NCBI GenBank assembly: GCA_003510215.1
Contig: DOKQ01000173.1
Location: 1-6,709, forward strand
Direction: 5' to 3'
Length of the DNA stretch: 6,709 nucleotides
Origin: Erysipelotrichaceae bacterium
GTDB lineage: Bacteria > Bacillota_I > Bacilli_A > Erysipelotrichales > Erysipelotrichaceae
Below are positions 6,516 to 6,709 of this stretch, one piece after another. The notes under the pieces were generated by a model. It saw only the letters and a program-made list of their open reading frames with translations. It was not told the DNA's origin and searched no databases. The stretch's first letter is position 1. Every line of letters begins with the position of its first letter. The position numbers were made by a program, and so were the translations under genes.

Positions 6516-6541
6516 TTTTCAGGTCATTTTCTGAAAACTGT
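6509..6541 (+). repeat. Imperfect hairpin at the pilT stop codon
   Basis: TTTTCAG (6516-6522) pairs with CTGAAAA (6531-6537) around an 8-base loop. ACAG (6509-6512) can pair further with CTGT (6538-6541), leaving the pilT TAA stop as a 3-base bulge. No T-run follows, so I do not call it an intrinsic terminator. It could be an mRNA processing or 3'-protection element. Confidence 0.35.
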
Positions 6542-6557
6542 CATTCACCCCTATAAT
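6531..6557 (+). promoter_or_regulatory. Possible upstream second promoter for the prepilin gene
   Basis: A perfect TATAAT lies at 6552-6557. The nearest -35-like element, CTGAAA (6531-6536, 4/6), is 15 bases away, which is short. A start near 6564 would fall inside the dyad at 6561-6579. It resembles the pilD promoter (TGAAA, CATTCA, a C-run, TATAAT in the same order). Tentative. Confidence 0.3.
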
Positions 6558-6560
6558 CTT

Positions 6561-6579
6561 ATTGACAAAGGATGTCAAT
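6561..6579. repeat. Perfect 7-bp dyad over the pilin -35 element (operator candidate)
   Basis: ATTGACA (6561-6567) and TGTCAAT (6573-6579) form a perfect inverted repeat with a 5-base centre. The left arm contains the -35 hexamer, so a dimeric regulator bound here would be expected to block or modulate RNA polymerase. No regulator is encoded in the window. Confidence 0.5.
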
Positions 6580-6590
6580 TGGTGTTTAAT
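6562..6590 (+). promoter_or_regulatory. Sigma-A-type promoter of the prepilin gene
   Basis: A consensus TTGACA (6562-6567) and TTTAAT (6585-6590, 5/6) are separated by the optimal 17 bases. The predicted start is near 6597, about 21 bases before the ATG, leaving just enough room for the AAGGAG ribosome binding site at 6604-6609. This short leader has no room for a riboswitch. A dedicated promoter fits the much higher demand for pilin than for the motors upstream. Confidence 0.75.
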
Positions 6591-6599
6591 TGAATTAAA
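6585..6599. repeat. Perfect 15-base palindrome over the pilin -10 and start site
   Basis: TTTAATT-G-AATTAAA is perfectly symmetric around base 6592 and covers the -10 hexamer and the predicted transcription start. It may be a second operator or simply AT-rich symmetry; the opposite strand has no matching -35, so a leftward promoter is unlikely. Confidence 0.4.
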
Positions 6600-6617
6600 G
6601 AAAAAGGAGAGGAAAAA

Positions 6618-6709
6618 ATGAAAAAATTACTCAACAAAAAAGGCTTTACTCTTATCGAATTAATCGTAGTTATCGCTATCCTTGCTATCTTGGCTCTTAT
6701 CTTGGTTCC
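6618..6709 (+). CDS. pilA: Type IV prepilin, 3'-partial (probable major pilin)
   Basis: Only the first 30 codons are present. They encode a textbook class III signal: a short basic leader MKKLLNKKG, the prepilin peptidase site G9/F10, the TLIE run with Glu at mature position 5, and the start of the long hydrophobic helix (IVVIAILAILALILV) that packs in the pilus core. PilD, encoded at 2936-3688, is the expected processing enzyme. AAGGAG (6604-6609), 8 bases upstream, sets the start. All six isoleucine codons are ATC, unlike the ATT-rich upstream genes, and there is a dedicated near-consensus promoter; both fit an abundantly made major pilin. A minor pilin or pseudopilin cannot be excluded, because the C-terminal domain is outside the window. 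Confidence 0.93.
   Translation, partial: MKKLLNKKGFTLIELIVVIAILAILALILV

Noticed and set aside
6516..6617. c-di-GMP riboswitch upstream of the pilin gene, as known in some clostridia
   Set aside because: The predicted leader is only about 21 bases and I see no riboswitch core pattern in the 102-base gap.

Overview
This window is part of a type IV pilus (T4P) assembly locus from what looks like a Gram-positive, moderately AT-rich bacterium (Bacillota). Three things point that way. Nearly every gene has a strong AGGAGG-type ribosome binding site. Spacings between genes are very short. The inner-membrane set PilC-PilM-PilN-PilO is complete, but no PilP or outer-membrane secretin PilQ follows pilO, as it would in a diderm. 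TGA and TAG are used as ordinary stops. Arginine is often CGT/CGA/CGC rather than almost always AGA, which argues against a very AT-rich Clostridium. I cannot assign a genus.

Layout: (1) 1-2943, plus strand, is a tight operon of pilC (5' end outside the window), pilM, pilN and pilO, with gaps of 18, 4 and 2 bases. (2) 2936-3688, minus strand, is pilD, the prepilin peptidase; its last 8 bases overlap the end of pilO tail to tail. (3) 3689-3759 is a 71-base divergent intergenic region with a good minus-strand promoter for pilD and a weaker plus-strand one for pilB, sharing one symmetric -10 palindrome. (4) 3760-6515, plus strand, holds pilB (extension ATPase) and pilT (retraction ATPase), 8 bases apart. 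(5) 6516-6617 is a 102-base regulatory region with a good sigma-A-type promoter and two perfect dyads. (6) 6618-6709 is the start of a type IV prepilin gene, cut by the window end.

How they work together: PilD removes the short leader of the prepilin (cleavage after Gly9). PilM (cytoplasmic, actin-like), PilN and PilO (single-pass membrane proteins) and PilC (polytopic platform) form the inner-membrane machine. PilB drives pilus extension and PilT drives retraction, so twitching-type motility or DNA-uptake pili are plausible. PilB carries an N-terminal domain resembling the c-di-GMP-binding MshEN type.

The protein machinery is a known system, and I found no new protein system. The less expected content is regulatory: a probable intrinsic terminator for pilD lying antisense inside pilO, a shared symmetric -10 between pilD and pilB, and a dyad-rich pilin promoter. 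No stretch over 300 bases lacks a gene.
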